Assembly (NCBI RefSeq): GCF_025118155.1
Contig: NW_026251396.1
Coordinates: 310,001 to 374,000 of the forward strand
Length of the DNA stretch: 64,000 nucleotides
Direction: 5' to 3'
From: Cokeromyces recurvatus
Taxonomy: Eukaryota; Mucoromycota; Mucoromycetes; Mucorales; Mucoraceae
Shown: piece after piece, positions 49,623-61,158 of the stretch
Layout of the letters: each line of letters starts with the position of its first letter
Numbering within the stretch: position 1 is the stretch's first letter
The notes under the pieces: model-generated
The model's database searches: none
The model's input: the letters and a program-made list of their open reading frames with translations, nothing else
Told to the model about the DNA's origin: nothing
Position numbers and translations under genes: made by a program

Positions 49623-51637
49623 TCTCTTTAAAAGGAAGGGTGAATCAATTCGATAGACTCATGTATTTTATCATTTATATATACACACATACATACATAG
49701 GTTTCTACTATGAAGCAAATAATGAACGAATGTGTTTGCCAATATTATAAAGTAGTTGAAAGAGCTATCGTGATACCATCAAAGGGTTATAAAATTGAAG
49801 GCATGAATCAATATTATAATTTCGATATATCGGACAATAAGACTACATCCTCTTTTGATATTGACCATAAAGATCATGAAGCACTTTGGTATCGAACTTA
49901 TTTTATGAATCAATTTGATGTTCGTACCTTCTTTGGATATGATCAACTTAATAGACCTATTCTTTTATCTATCAAATTAGAAGATCAATATTATAGAATC
50001 ATTTATAGAACTCAAAATAATCCAGATCAAAGAATAAAAGTCGCTGCTAAAGAAGACGATGCATCGTGGAAATCAATTATTGAATCAAATATACCTGACA
50101 TTTCATTTGATCGACTATTGGAAATGAATCAAGATCAGATGATATCAAGTGGTATTCAAAATGAATTATTAAGATTAGATGAAAATTCGGTAAACAAGGA
50201 AGAAAAGAAAAGAAAAAGAATAAAGAAAAAAAATATTAACATTTGTATTCAAAACAGTTACATACAAAGTATAAGTTTGGTGTCTTGTTAATTAAAGAAG
50301 GTCAAACAAAAGAAGAAGAATGGCTTTCTAATGATGGATATGATTCAGAAGGATTTAATGAATTTTTAGACATTATTGGAAGAAAGATAGAATTAAAGGG
50401 ATATATGGGTTGGGCTGCTGGATTAGACACGAAAGGTAAGGTCATATATCCCATTTATATAATTGGATATGGACTTACATTGTATAATGGATAGGCGGTG
50501 ACTCTGGTGAATATGCATATATAAATGTTTGGAATGAGAATACACTTGCATATCATGTATCTACATTAATACCTTCTAAACCAGGTGATAAGCAACAGGT
50601 TCAAAGAAAGCGACATATAGGAAATGGTAAGTGAATGCATGACATGGCATGATTTTCTGTACTTATATAAATATATATATATATATATACAGATATTGTA
50701 TGTATTATCTTTGTTGAAGGAAAGCAACCTTTTAATCCTACAGCTATAAAATCTCAATTTTTACATGTATTTATTGTTGTGCATCAAGAACTATTTCCAG
50801 CAAATAATAAGAAGGCGTGGAGAGTAGAAATCGTTTATGTAGAGGATGTTCCTAGCTTTGGCCCTTCACTGCCTAATAAGTCGGCTCTCTTTTTTGATAG
50901 AGATGAATTAGAAAAATTTTTATTAGCTAAGCGTAAATGAATCCAACTAATTTAGAATCTCTCTCTCTTTCTCTTTCTCTTTCTTTCTCTCTCTCTCTTT
51001 TTTTTTGTTACTAACTTATACTTGATATATAGTCGTAAATGCAGAATATGCAGCCTTCAAATCACCCAAATTTGCATTACCTATGAATAGAGCTAGAGAA
51101 GGCATATTTTCTAGTTTAGTTGGAAAAGGATATAATTTATTATTAACAAACACTGAAAATGATCTTCTAACATTACAACAACAAGAATCAATGACAGAGA
51201 CAAATAAGCCATTTCAAAAACATATTAGATCTGCATCTATAAGCTCAACCTTGTTAATGGCTTCATCAAATTCCTCTTCAAATATGACCCGAGAATTTTC
51301 TAATTTGAATAAGAGAAGAAGTATTCAAGATTTAGTATCATTTGTAGATGAGGATAAAAAGTTAAATAAAGCAATGAATAAAAAGTCTACACCAATAGCT
51401 AACAAGCCAACTGAAGGTATAATAAATAGATACATAATATAATATGAATGAAAAGATATTCATTATTATTATTATATAGGCTCTAAACGTAGTCGATCTG
51501 AACAAGATCTTTTGAATATAACGACTACTACTAGTCTTAGGAATCGTGCTCAAAATATTTTAACTTCAATTCCTGGATTTAGTAGTAACAGTAATCAAAA
51601 TTCTCGTCAAATTCGTAGACTATCTTTATCAAATTAA
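48520..51637 (+). CDS. Rap/Ran-GAP domain protein (RapGAP/tuberin class)
   Basis: GTPase-activating protein for Rap/Rheb-type small GTPases, using an Asn thumb. The N-terminal ~200 residues are Ser/Asn/Lys-rich. A helical region follows (MLEMVKWEESTQKKYIEIKQ), then VVERAIVIPSKGYKIEGM and YFMNQFDVRTFFGYDQLNR. The GAP domain starts at YKFGVLLIKEGQTKEEEWL (about 50268) and includes FNEFLDIIGRKIELKGYMGW, NTLAYHVSTLIPS, KQQVQRKRHIGNDIVCIIF (the RKRHIGND motif carrying the catalytic Asn) and IKSQFLHVFIVVHQELF. A Ser-rich basic C-terminus ends RQIRRLSLSN. Several introns interrupt it; one holds an unbroken T run at about 49571-49619. Which GTPase it acts on cannot be told. Confidence 0.88.
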
Positions 51638-52167
51638 TAATAAAACAGAAGGAAAAAAAAACATACCGATGATTTATGCTGCGCACAGACATATACATAT
51701 GTATAAAAAAAAAATAAAAAAAAAAAGAAAAAGAAAAGAAAAAAAACGATACAAAAAATCTAAGGGGGAGTATCGATTTAAGGAGGATCAAATATGTAGT
51801 ATAAATAATGACGATTAAATGTGTATAAAGGAATTGATATAAATATATATTCATTCACTCATTCATATAAACAACATGATACAACAACAACATTGTTGTG
51901 CAATAATAAACAACAGAAATTTCCCGCCATTTCATATACATATAAATATATATAGTTATATTGAATTTAGTATACATAAAAGCTTGTATATGTGCGTTAT
52001 ATATACATATAAATATATATATATATTTATAAACAATACGTAAATAAATAAGCTTACAATTTACATATTTTATACATTTCTTTTTCTTTTTTTTCTTTTT
52101 TTTTTCTTCCTATTATCATTTCCTTCCTTTTCTTTCTTTTTTATACATATACATACATATTTATAGA
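51638..52167. other. Intergenic/promoter region
   Basis: About 530 bp with A-rich sequence at 51650-51750, many ATATAC stretches and a C/T-rich tract at 52080-52140 just before the next ATG, a typical fungal leader. No gene seen. Confidence 0.4.
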
Positions 52168-53222
52168 ATGAGTCCTAGAAAGATTAGTAACCCTACTAAA
52201 AGAAAATCAAAGCAAATGATATCTAAAGCAGAACCCATCTTTGATATATCATCATCATCATCATCATCATTATCATCATCAATCCATGAACATTCCTTAT
52301 TGGCGCCTATCAAAGACCAAGTTCAATTTATTGCTATGAATAGTGACATGACTTCTCCCATTTTATTATCATCTCATGAATATAGTCAGTATCCTTCAAA
52401 CGAACAATTTAATGCTATTGTCAATGCATATTTAATGAATCTATCTTTAAAGAAGCGAGATAAAGCATTAGTAGATCATGAACGTTATGCTCTTATTTTA
52501 AAAGTCTTGAAAGATCCTAGAAATACATCGATTTCAACTGCTCAATTTCGTTTCTGGGTCAAGAAAATGTTTCGTTTAGGATCTCGAAAGAATGCTAAAC
52601 AAGGCATGGATGAAGAGATTGTGTGTCATGACAATAAGCCAGTTGCTGTACGCGAAGATATTTACTATATCTTGATTTTAGCTCATAAAGAAGCACAACA
52701 CGGTGGAAGAGATAAAACATCGGCAATTGTAAATAAACTAAATACATATAGAATCAATCTCTTAAGAGTAACATTCATTATGATGTATACACGTATAACT
52801 GAATATCATATTCCATTATAGGTACGCAGACGTTATTCTTGGATCCCTAAAGAATTAATCGCTCGTTTTGTAAGACATTGTCCATTTTGTATTTCAAGAC
52901 GTAATAATATGTGCATGCATCCTCATGAACATACCAGCGATTGTTTAACATCAACTAAGAATGATGATATAGAATCTATAGCCTCTGATCTTTATCCACC
53001 TTCTAACCCTATTGAACCTTACTTTTTATCACCAAAGGCTGTAAGAAGAAAACGAAGAAGACAAAGACTATCTTCTTTTTCCTCTTCTCCTCCTCCTCCT
53101 CCTCCCTGGAAAAAGCATAATCATCCATCATTTGACAGTAATTATATTTCCTTGGAGAATGATCCAGTTACGGGTTTTTCGATGGCTGCTACTGTAGCAA
53201 CCTCTGCAGCCGTTGTCGCAGT

Positions 53223-53263
<41 letters not shown>

Positions 53264-53898
53264 CATCATCATCCACAACACCTAATCATTTTATTCCTTC
53301 ACCAGAATCATTAACTGATCTCGACTATATGATGGTGGAAGAACAATGTCCAAATGTGTCATTACCAACTTCCATGTTTGATTTTTATTATGACCATCAC
53401 CATTTAATAAGTCCTACCTCGACCGAGTTAATCCATCATCCATTAGATCTAAACTCCTTTGACCTTTTACAGTCATGTTTCCCCTCCGATATGATCCATT
53501 TGAATAATATGAATCCTATATTCTCAGCCAAAGATGAAGAAGAGCTCATCTATTTATTAAATCACAATGATAACATTCATGCACAACACCATTCCTCACA
53601 AAACAATATTAATAACCAACCACTGACAAAGGCACCTTCTTGCTGTGCATCAGTGACATCATCAGATATCTCTGAGTCTACCACTATCGACTCTACTTAT
53701 TTACTAGAACAATTATTGAGGCAACAAGAAAATTATATGAATATATGTCCAGTGCCGTCATCACCACCACTACCACTACCACCACCATCAAAATCATCAG
53801 ATGGACCATTTGATCAACAATTACTAATGTTATCATCTAATACAACTGATGGCAATTTTATTACTTCTATTACTGCTTCTCCCTCTTCTAGTAAATAA
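52168..53898 (+). CDS. Protein with integrase-type H-H-C-C zinc module and low-complexity C-terminus
   Basis: Two exons, 52168-52728 and 52822-53898, give 545 residues in frame. The N-terminus is basic and Ser-rich. Around residues 130-220 come FRFWVKKMFRLGSRKNAK, VREDIYYILILAHKEAQHGG, RDKTSAI and, after the splice, VRRRYSWIPKELIARFVRHC then PFC. The H-x4-H, a Tyr-Ser-Trp-Ile-Pro segment and C-x2-C match the zinc-binding module found before the catalytic core in retrotransposon integrases. No DDE core, RT or protease is present, so this is not an active element. The C-terminal ~300 residues contain Pro runs, an Ala run from GCA repeats, and Asp/Glu/Ser-rich stretches typical of nuclear regulators. 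I infer a domesticated integrase-derived gene, perhaps a DNA-binding regulator. Confidence 0.72.
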
Positions 53899-54084
53899 TA
53901 TGTTATGAGAAATAAATAAATAAAAATTATGTATGCAAATAAAAGATCTATTTTCTATTTTTTTTTTTTATTATTATCTATTTTTCTACTAAATGTATGC
54001 CAGAAAAATAAATAAATAAATAAATATATATATAATGTTATTCTATTTAGTGTTTGTTTATATGATGAAGTATATATTTTTTTT

Positions 54085-55919
54085 TCAGAGTGTACTATTT
54101 ACAGATTCATCTTCATTATTGGTATTGTTAAGGATATTTTTAACAGAAGCAGATATACCAGCATGGTGATCAAGAGCCTGTTCACGGTCACGCTTCACAG
54201 ATTCTAAGAAGGCAGGTACAGCATCTAATAAGTAGGTATAGTCATTTTCATTTGAATGATTGTTGTTGTTATCGATTAAATTCATAATAAAAAAATTTTG
54301 AAGTTCTGCAGGCGTTACATAAAGGTCAGGAATCATGTCTGTAAACTTTTCAGCCAAGAGGGATATATTAGGGTCATTATTACAAGGTATCTTTTCATCC
54401 GGTTCCATATCACCTAAATCGATATCATCCTTGCCCATAAAACGCCAAAACATTCTATTGATTTGGTATTTATTTGCATATCCTAATTCCATTTTCATAT
54501 CAATACGACCAGGACGAAGTAAAGCAGGTTGAATACGGTTTACATCATTACACGTCAAAAAAATCATAGAGCCCTCTTGAGCTGCTACACCATCCAGAGC
54601 ATTCAATAAGCCACTCATGGTAATCTTTGAATCATTATTATCCTTGTTTGAATTAGGATCCTTTATCACACAATGATCCACATCTTCCATAACAAGAATA
54701 CTATTACGAGGTACCTCCTGTAGTAAAACATTAAAATTTTCATCATCCATTTTCCCAGATAAACTAATGATAGCCACATTCATATTCACTTTACTAGCTA
54801 TGGATTGAACTAAAGATGTTTTACCAGTCCCTGGGGGGCCATAAAGAAGGTAACCACGACGATAGGGAATACCACGGATTGAATACCAATGCTCTCGTTT
54901 ACGGAAGATTTGAATGTCCTTCAGGATCAATTCCTTTTGTCCTTCCTTCAATATAACTGAACCAAAATCTCTTAATTGTTTTGATGTTAACGTACGCCAT
55001 TCAAATCCATCATATCGACTAGGCATACATTTATAGATAGTAAGTTTACCATTTTCTTGTTCAAAATAGTCATCGATCCATTCTTGAATAAATGACTTTA
55101 AAAGACTTAGATCTTGTCCACGCATGGTGATTTCAACGCAAGGATTAGTATTCATCATACCCAATAAATCCTTCAGGTTATTACTATAAAACTGGTCCAT
55201 ATTATTGCTTACACCACTGTTTTTCCTTTTTATAACCCATAATGTATGGTTCTTGTAAGTTATCTTTTGTTCAGTTTCATCCACTATATATATACAAAAA
55301 AAAAAAAAATTCTCATTTAGTATTTTTTTTTAAAAAAAATTACTTTATATTTATATACTTTACATGGATAAAGTCGAAGTGTAGGAGGAAGACCAGGGCC
55401 TTGTAAATCATCATGATCTGCTTGGACACAACGACCTTCGACAGTACGTAAACTCTTTTGAATATGTGTCGTTGTCTTGCTTGCAACAAATTGTTGAATA
55501 GCTTCATAACCTGTCTCATTTTTACCAATTTGTATCGAAACATACATTCTTTCTTTTACAAAATTTATTAGTTGATAAAATATAGAGTGCAGTTGATATC
55601 CAACAATGGCTATAATAATAATAATAATATAAAGTATTAGAAGAGAAGACTATTATTATTATGCTACATATAATACATTACGAGCAAGATAAACAATAAA
55701 ACCTAAAAAGACGACATCACTTCCAAAATAACGTTTTAAAAGATTAAGAATACGATCGCCAACAAGTGATTGCCAAAATGCTTCATCAGACACCTTTTCT
55801 AATAAACATAGAATTCGATCTACAATGACACTCATACGACTGCTATTATTTAATATAATTTTATGAGGAGGACGATAAACTGAAGTCATATATGAGTTAT
55901 AAATAGAGAAGGAAGGCAA
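54085..55919 (-). CDS. BCS1-like AAA ATPase
   Basis: BCS1 is a mitochondrial inner-membrane AAA ATPase that inserts the folded Rieske protein into complex III. The N-terminal exon (from 55919) contains a hydrophobic stretch FGSDVVFLGFIVYLA. Next come segments of the BCS1 N-domain (HSIFYQLINFVKERMYVSI; GYEAIQQFVASKTTTHIQ). The main exon 55284-54085 holds FGSVILKEGQKELILKDI, WYSIRGIPYRRGYLLYGPPG followed by TGKTS (Walker A), SILVMEDVDHCV (Walker B), MSGLLNALDGVAAQEGSMIF, LTCNDVNRIQPALLRPGRID with the arginine fingers, and VTPAELQNFFI. Fungi carry several BCS1-like paralogues, and the IPYRRGYLLYGPPG signature is shared by all. Whether this one is the Rieske chaperone is not certain. The exon 1 to exon 2 splice is not resolved. 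Confidence 0.85.
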
Positions 55920-56393
55920 TAAATATATTCTAAAGCCCTTATTATTATTTATATAATGCTACTACTAATACTACTACTACCGAGAAAGCTGCCGCAGTTA
56001 CTACCGCAGCATTATAACTGAAACAAATATATTTTATCTCTACAAATTTGTGTTACATTGTTGGCGCGAAAAAAAAAATAAAAATAAAGTCCGAAAAAAA
56101 AATTAGGCACAAAAATTGGTTCAAATGTTGGTGGATCAAGTGCGCCAAATTATTTATTTATTTTAAATAGGCTTACGGTTTAACACAATCACTAAATTTT
56201 GAAATAGAATACCTACAGAAATCTTGGAGGTCACTGATAAGTACTCTGTTACAAGCATCTTGGATTCACGAGGTCAATGTTTTTCCGTCTAAAAGTGTCT
56301 CTCTCTTTCTCTCTCTCTTTAGCTTATTTTTATATACAGATCAAAATTGCTCAATAGGATTAGGCTCCGGTAAGTAGGGTGGAAGATAAATAT

Positions 56394-56420
56394 AGTGACT
56401 CACAAAAGTGTGGCAATGTT
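56394..56420 (+). repeat. Left terminal inverted repeat of the Tc1 element
   Basis: 27 bases identical to the reverse complement of 58058-58084. It begins agtgactcac and ends gcaatgtt. Confidence 0.92.
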
Positions 56421-56655
56421 TCAGAATTTTAGGTAATTTATGCAAATCGGCAATAACAAATCGTCTATTTATTAAGTAAAGTACAATATAGTATATACTA
56501 GCAGAAAGACAGAAGTCTCCTCTTTTTGATGATACCTATAGCATATATTTATTATATAATGTTTTTATTTGAAAAACAATGTTAAAAGTTATATGTATAA
56601 AAATTTTATGCAAATAGTTTATTGAAGAATGAAATGAACAACGCATCTTTTATGT

Positions 56656-57670
56656 TTAGTACTTGATAGCACCACCTTTTGCTTTAATTATTGCTTCAAC
56701 ACATCTTGGCATATTTTCTATGTGTTTTAAGCATAGTTCGGCTGTAACTTTATGGTATCAAACATCAGCAACTCGCTCCCATAACTCATCCATGTTTTTT
56801 GGTGGCCTATCATAGGCAGCAAGCTTACACTTCAAATAAAACCAAAGGTTTTCAATTGGATTTAGATCAGGTGAGTATGATGGCCATTCAAGGACATTTA
56901 TTTTATTTCTTTTGAACCAGTTTCTTGTATATTTGGATGTATGCTTCTGATCATTGTCTTGTTGAAGGATCACATCTTTCTTACAAAGGCCATAATCCTT
57001 GAGCGTCTCCATAAAGTCACCTCTTAATATTTCACAATATAACTGCGAGTCCATCCTTCCCTCAATCTTGGCAATAAAACCAGGACCATGTTGCGTGAAA
57101 CAACTCCATAACATTAGGCTTCCACCCCCACCTTTGTACTTAAAGTTGACATTATGGTCTTTTAGAGGTTCACCCTTTTTAACCCATGTCCATTGCTTTC
57201 CATCTGAACCCAAACGATTAATTTTTGTTTCGTCACTAAAGACGACCTTTTTTCCAATCCTCAACCGTCCAGTTCCTATGAGCTTTGGCCCATTCTAGAC
57301 GATCTCGTCTACGCTCATTCGTCAATGGTAATGTAGATTTCTTAATCTTCGAATCAAAGTCGGACGATTTTAGGAATCTGCAAATGTTTTGCGCGAAAAT
57401 ATCATATTCTTGACCATGTAAGTTCCGGGCAGCGTCCACTGTAGTGATAAAATGATCAGTATAAAAAGATCGCGTAATCAATCTTCCAAGTAATGGGCTA
57501 ATCTTCTTTGGTCTATCTTCTTTTACGTTAATCTTAATTTGATTTTCTTTGGCAATTCTGCCAATTGTCCTAATTGACACACCCATTGCCTTAGAAATAT
57601 CCATATAAGACTCATTAGCATTAAGTTTTGCTAAAATATCCATCTTTCTATCTTAAGGAATTGGTCTCAT
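56656..57670 (-). pseudogene. Tc1-family DD34E transposase, inactivated
   Basis: Starts MRPIP at 57670, then an in-frame TAA, then MDILAKLNANESYMDISKAM with an HTH region (VSIRTIGRIAKENQI). The paired-like second HTH and NERRRDRLEWAKAHRNWTVE follow. A one-base insertion at the A/G run near 57252 shifts frame before KKVVFSDETKIN, which carries the first catalytic Asp. Then come WTWVKKGEPL, LMLWSCFTQHGPGFI, VILQQDNDQKHTSK with the second Asp, and WPSYSPDLNPIENLWF with the Glu 34 residues on. A TGA at about 56758 (Trp expected) precedes the final segment MPRCVEAIIKAKGGAIKY, stop at 56656. Three lesions make it non-autonomous, but the near-complete frame and perfect TIRs suggest recent activity. 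Confidence 0.88.
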
Positions 57671-58057
57671 TCTAATATATGTGATGATCTAAGTGTTAAA
57701 GGGAATAATGCATAAATGTTGTTCAGATTAGTAATGAATTTGAGAGAAAAACGATATTAAATAGAAAGTAAACCTTTTTGTTAATTCAATAAAGATATTA
57801 AATATAATTTAAAATAAAAAAAAATGGTGTTTTCGTAAAAAAAAAAAAAATAGATAAAGAAAAAAAATTATCATTCAGCGAAATGGCTAAATCGTGTAAA
57901 ATGACATGAACGCTGTTGAAATGAACATTCATGCATGTAAATGAGATTAAGAAGCTATAAAAATAATGTAAATTTTGTCAACTTTCCATTAAAAATACTT
58001 TTATTAATGTATCTTTATTCATTTATGTTGTGCATTAAGGAAAGCCAAAAATCATAG

Positions 58058-58084
58058 AACATTGCCACACTTTTGTGAGTCACT
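58058..58084 (-). repeat. Right terminal inverted repeat of the Tc1 element
   Basis: 27 bases, exact reverse complement of 56394-56420. It is followed by G and the TA target dinucleotide. Confidence 0.92.
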
Positions 58085-58160
58085 GTAGTGATCTTCAAGG
58101 AGTTTGTAATTATTCAGCATCCAAGTTTGAAGATTGTCTTGATCGTAAACCTATCTAATA

Positions 58161-58216
58161 GATTTGCGCATTTTACGTATGCCTAAGTAGTGCTATTTGT
58201 TTTTATAAATGTGCTA

Positions 58217-58257
<41 letters not shown>

Positions 58258-58607
58258 GCTGTGTGATTTATTTTTTTGTAAGTACGCCATTTTTTTTTTT
58301 TTGAAAAAATGTGCGGATAATTTTTCCGTTTGGTGTAATTACAACAGATAACTGGCTTAAAATCCTTTTTATTGGATTTCAAAGTGCGCTCCTAGATGTG
58401 TAACTCGTATACATCAGGCATCACAAAGATATACAAGTAGCTATGATCTCATGTGCAAAAATCGTTGTCAGTCACGCCTATTTGGAAAAAAAAAAGCCTC
58501 TAGTTATTCATAAATATATGGCCCATCCATTGTCAATCAGAGTTCAATTTATTTTACTTTTAGTTTTTGCAAGTGAGCCTACAAGGCCGACAAACTTTAA
58601 TAGTAAA
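58161..58607. other. AT-rich flank with long T run
   Basis: Contains a T run at about 58219-58256 and several GTGC/GCGCC-type motifs that probably belong to the end of the older Tc1 relic. No gene is supported; a 75-codon open frame (58443-58670) runs into the LTR and has no recognisable content. Confidence 0.4.
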
Positions 58608-59285
58608 TGTTATGATTGTAGTCGTCCTTATAACCAAGTTAATAGAAATAAACCATCATTTATTACATAATAAAGAGGTTATTCACATAAAACTAGTATA
58701 TTGAACTTCACAGCATAATGTTCATTCTACACTCAGTTTCAATAATAGTCATTGTTAGAATGTTTGAGCAATAATAATAATTATATACATAATTCAAACA
58801 GGATTGTGACTGGTGTATTCAATTACATAATTGTTCTTGAGTGATACATATCAGATATACATTGATAATATTGAATATTGTTAAGTAATGAAATCTTATA
58901 CAATGATAATGATAGTAACTCATAAATAATCGGTATTGTTGCAGCTAGACATATTCACTGAGAATTAATATTGATGTGTCGCAGTCCAATAATAATGATT
59001 CGTTAGGTTTCTAGGAACAGCGATAACTCAAGGAGAAAAAAGAATAAAGATATATCTTATTGATCGCAGAATTATTTGGAGACACTGTCTTCTGTAAAAC
59101 TTGCTTATCTGAATCATATTTCCATTGATAATACTTACCTTTTAAAAACATATAAATAGCCCTCGATTTTTCCATACAATTTTCCGTTGTACAATTTTTG
59201 TATTATCTTTAATAAACTATACAAAGTTTTCACAGATTTGTCTTCTGTTCATTTCTCTTTCTCTATCTTCTTGCTAATCAAAACA
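58608..59285 (+). mobile_element. LTR copy A (TG...CA) of an LTR retrotransposon family
   Basis: Starts TGTTATGATTGTAGT and ends AATCAAAACA, so the termini form a TGTT/AACA inverted pair. It aligns along its length with copy B at 62920-63635. Shared blocks are a TTAATAGAAATAAACCATCA-type segment, a catataaata TATA box near 59150 and tacaatttttgtatt near 59190, followed by taataaa and a C/T-rich 3' part. The bases outside the ends (gtaaa and tgttc) do not match, so no target duplication survives. This copy is probably recombinant or part of a rearranged insertion. Its right end falls inside the reading frame of the minus-strand gene at 59274-60386. Confidence 0.82.
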
Positions 59286-60386
59286 TGTTCTATAATACTT
59301 GTTGTATTCTTCATAGATGTATGCTTTTTCACAAATTGAATCATCGGGTGCTGTTTCACTAGGTTTCAACAGAATGATATGTGAGTCGATTTCAAAGAGT
59401 CGCTTGAAAAGAGGCAACCAGATACTATAGGTAAAGTCCCCTTCTGGAATATTTTTGGGATAGGCAGGGTTGAGGATGTGCTGAGAATTTTGCATGCTGT
59501 CCAGAATTGTATCAAGGAATTTATAAGTATTGTACTCAGCAGCAAGCACCTTATTTGAGCCACATAATCTATCCAGATATCTTCTTCCAAAAGTTACACT
59601 TCCCTTTTCTACGCTTTTGGCGCATATATATTCCCATTTTTCTTTAACCCAAGATTCCGCGGGTGATGTCTTGACTTGGTATTTTTTGAAGAAATGCCTT
59701 TTTATTCTATTCCAACTATCTTTTGTGAACAAAGATGCTTGACTAAAAATATCGTCGTTGGTCAAATCAAGGATACCAGAAAGTCCAGCTGCCATGCAAT
59801 TTCTTTCTTTTGGATTCAGCTTAACGCCTTGAACATATAGATCATGTAAGCGTTGCCCTTCTTTGAATATAGAACTCTTAATGGAAATGGAATTTGAGGA
59901 GAGTTCAACAGGGCTTATAATTGGGTCCTCTGGCACAACATAAGGTTTACTTTTATAGGAAGTACTAGCTTCCTGTTCAAGATGGGACTCCAATGTTTGA
60001 TATTGTTCTATTCTTAGCCTCTTCTCTATTCTTTCCTTGATTTGATCTTCATGTTGTCTCAAGCGTTTCATTTTTTTCCCGTGATATGAAGCTAAAAATT
60101 CATCAGCACCATTACTGCCGCCCAAGTACTCTGCCATCTTTCCTGCAAAGGAAGTAACTGATACATTCCTGGTGTATTCGGTCTCGACGCTTTCAAAGGC
60201 AAATTTCCACTTCTTAAAGCATTGTTCATCGCTTAGTTGTCCGTTCGTGATCTTAACAAGTTCATTGTAGTCATTCCATTTCGAAACCTCAAATTTCTTA
60301 AACAATGAGGGTAAATTAAACTGTTTGATATCACTGTTTGTGAAACAAAAGGTGGGTGAGATAAACTTAGGTAATGGTTTTGACAT
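59274..60386 (-). CDS. Uncharacterised 370-aa protein, 3' end truncated by LTR
   Basis: An intronless frame starting MSKPLPKFISPTFCFTNSDI. It contains NDYNELVKITNGQL, a basic coiled region MKRLRQHEDQIKERIEKRLR, a Ser/Glu linker, LHDLYVQGVKLNPKERNCMA, FTKDSWNRIKRHFFKKYQVK and SIWLPLFKRLFEIDSHIILL. The frame ends YYRTCFD. The last three codons and the stop lie within the LTR at 58608-59285, so the original C-terminus has been replaced. I do not recognise a named domain. Codon use is richer in G/C than nearby intergenic DNA and the frame is uninterrupted over 1.1 kb, which supports recent function or recent mobile origin. It may belong to a lineage-specific repeated gene family. Neither the lost C-terminus nor a partner gene is visible on the other side of the LTR. 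Confidence 0.65.
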   Translation of the reverse strand: MSKPLPKFISPTFCFTNSDIKQFNLPSLFKKFEVSKWNDYNELVKITNGQLSDEQCFKKWKFAFESVETEYTRNVSVTSFAGKMAEYLGGSNGADEFLASYHGKKMKRLRQHEDQIKERIEKRLRIEQYQTLESHLEQEASTSYKSKPYVVPEDPIISPVELSSNSISIKSSIFKEGQRLHDLYVQGVKLNPKERNCMAAGLSGILDLTNDDIFSQASLFTKDSWNRIKRHFFKKYQVKTSPAESWVKEKWEYICAKSVEKGSVTFGRRYLDRLCGSNKVLAAEYNTYKFLDTILDSMQNSQHILNPAYPKNIPEGDFTYSIWLPLFKRLFEIDSHIILLKPSETAPDDSICEKAYIYEEYNKYYRTCFD

Positions 60387-61114
60387 TAGTTAAAGTTGTC
60401 AGAAGTTTTTTTTTGTCAAAATAAAAAGAAAAAAAGCGATAAAATACACGTACCACACCACACGCGCTGCCAAATAAAAATATGACTTTTAAATTTTACT
60501 TCTTACAGTGATCTAACAATTTTAATAAATAATATTTTATTAAATACACTTATAGTGATTGTGATGGTACATAATACAATAAAGAAAAATAAAAAGAGAA
60601 CAAAAGGAAGTATAGTTTGAGACTGTGTTTATTTAATGAAAAGAAAAAGAAAATAAAAGAATTAAAGTTTAAAGATTATTTTGTGTCTACACACCTGCTT
60701 ATATTTATACTAATGAATCCTGAATCAAAGAAATAAATATAGCTGTGAAAGAGCATGAGTCATGAAACAGTGTGTGTTGATTCAAGAGACTGATTTCTAT
60801 AGATTATCTATCGGGTATTATAATGATATTATTAAATTTTATATAAAATAAATATTGTTTAATCTGAGCTTAGGTTCCTGGTGTCTATTTCAGTAGATCA
60901 AAGACGACTTGAATCATTTGTCACGGCTATAAAGATAAATATTTAGAATTGATATGATGTTTTATAGTCGATACATCTAGACGATTGGATGCCAATAACT
61001 TTTATATTATTTACAGGATGTTGTATACAGAGTTTTATTTCATATTCAGGCTTATAGTTTATCCTTTATTATGTAATTCATTTATTATAATATTACTTAT
61101 GCTTATATTCAGAG
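60387..61114. other. AT-rich intergenic stretch
   Basis: Promoter side of the 370-aa gene; no gene recognised. An open frame enters the GC-rich island from 60985, but its left part is Ile/Phe/Tyr-rich and unlikely to be coding. Confidence 0.4.
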
Positions 61115-61158
61115 CTTTTTCTATAACAACAGCAACGCGGTGTTCGACAGTCGGATCA

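Larger units (their letters stand above)
56393..58085 (-). mobile_element. Tc1-type transposon with 27-bp perfect TIRs, nested at a TA
   Basis: Perfect inverted repeats of 27 bp flank the element: agtgactcacaaaagtgtgg... at 56394-56420 and its reverse complement at 58058-58084. The outermost bases are T on the left and G on the right, so the first TIR base has diverged. TA dinucleotides lie outside both ends (56391-56392 and 58086-58087), as expected for a Tc1/mariner target duplication. Total about 1.69 kb, a usual Tc1 length. It carries one broken transposase gene on the minus strand and sits inside an older transposase relic, which fixes the insertion order. Confidence 0.9.
56176..58160 (-). 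pseudogene. Older Tc1-like transposase relic, split by a younger Tc1 insertion
   Basis: Minus-strand fragments on either side of the younger element join in one frame. 58160-58086 codes DNLQTWMLNNYKLLEDH, and 56392-56176 continues YIYLPPYLPEPNPIEQF. A stop follows where the family has Trp, then a GA-repeat-disrupted tail with ISDLQDFCRYSISKFSDC. This is the second half of an IS630/Tc1-type transposase resembling the relics at 17-19 kb. Both fragments were one locus before the insertion at 56393-58085. Flanking T-rich sequences carry scattered gtGCGCC-type motifs (near 56140, 58160-58320). Confidence 0.7.
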
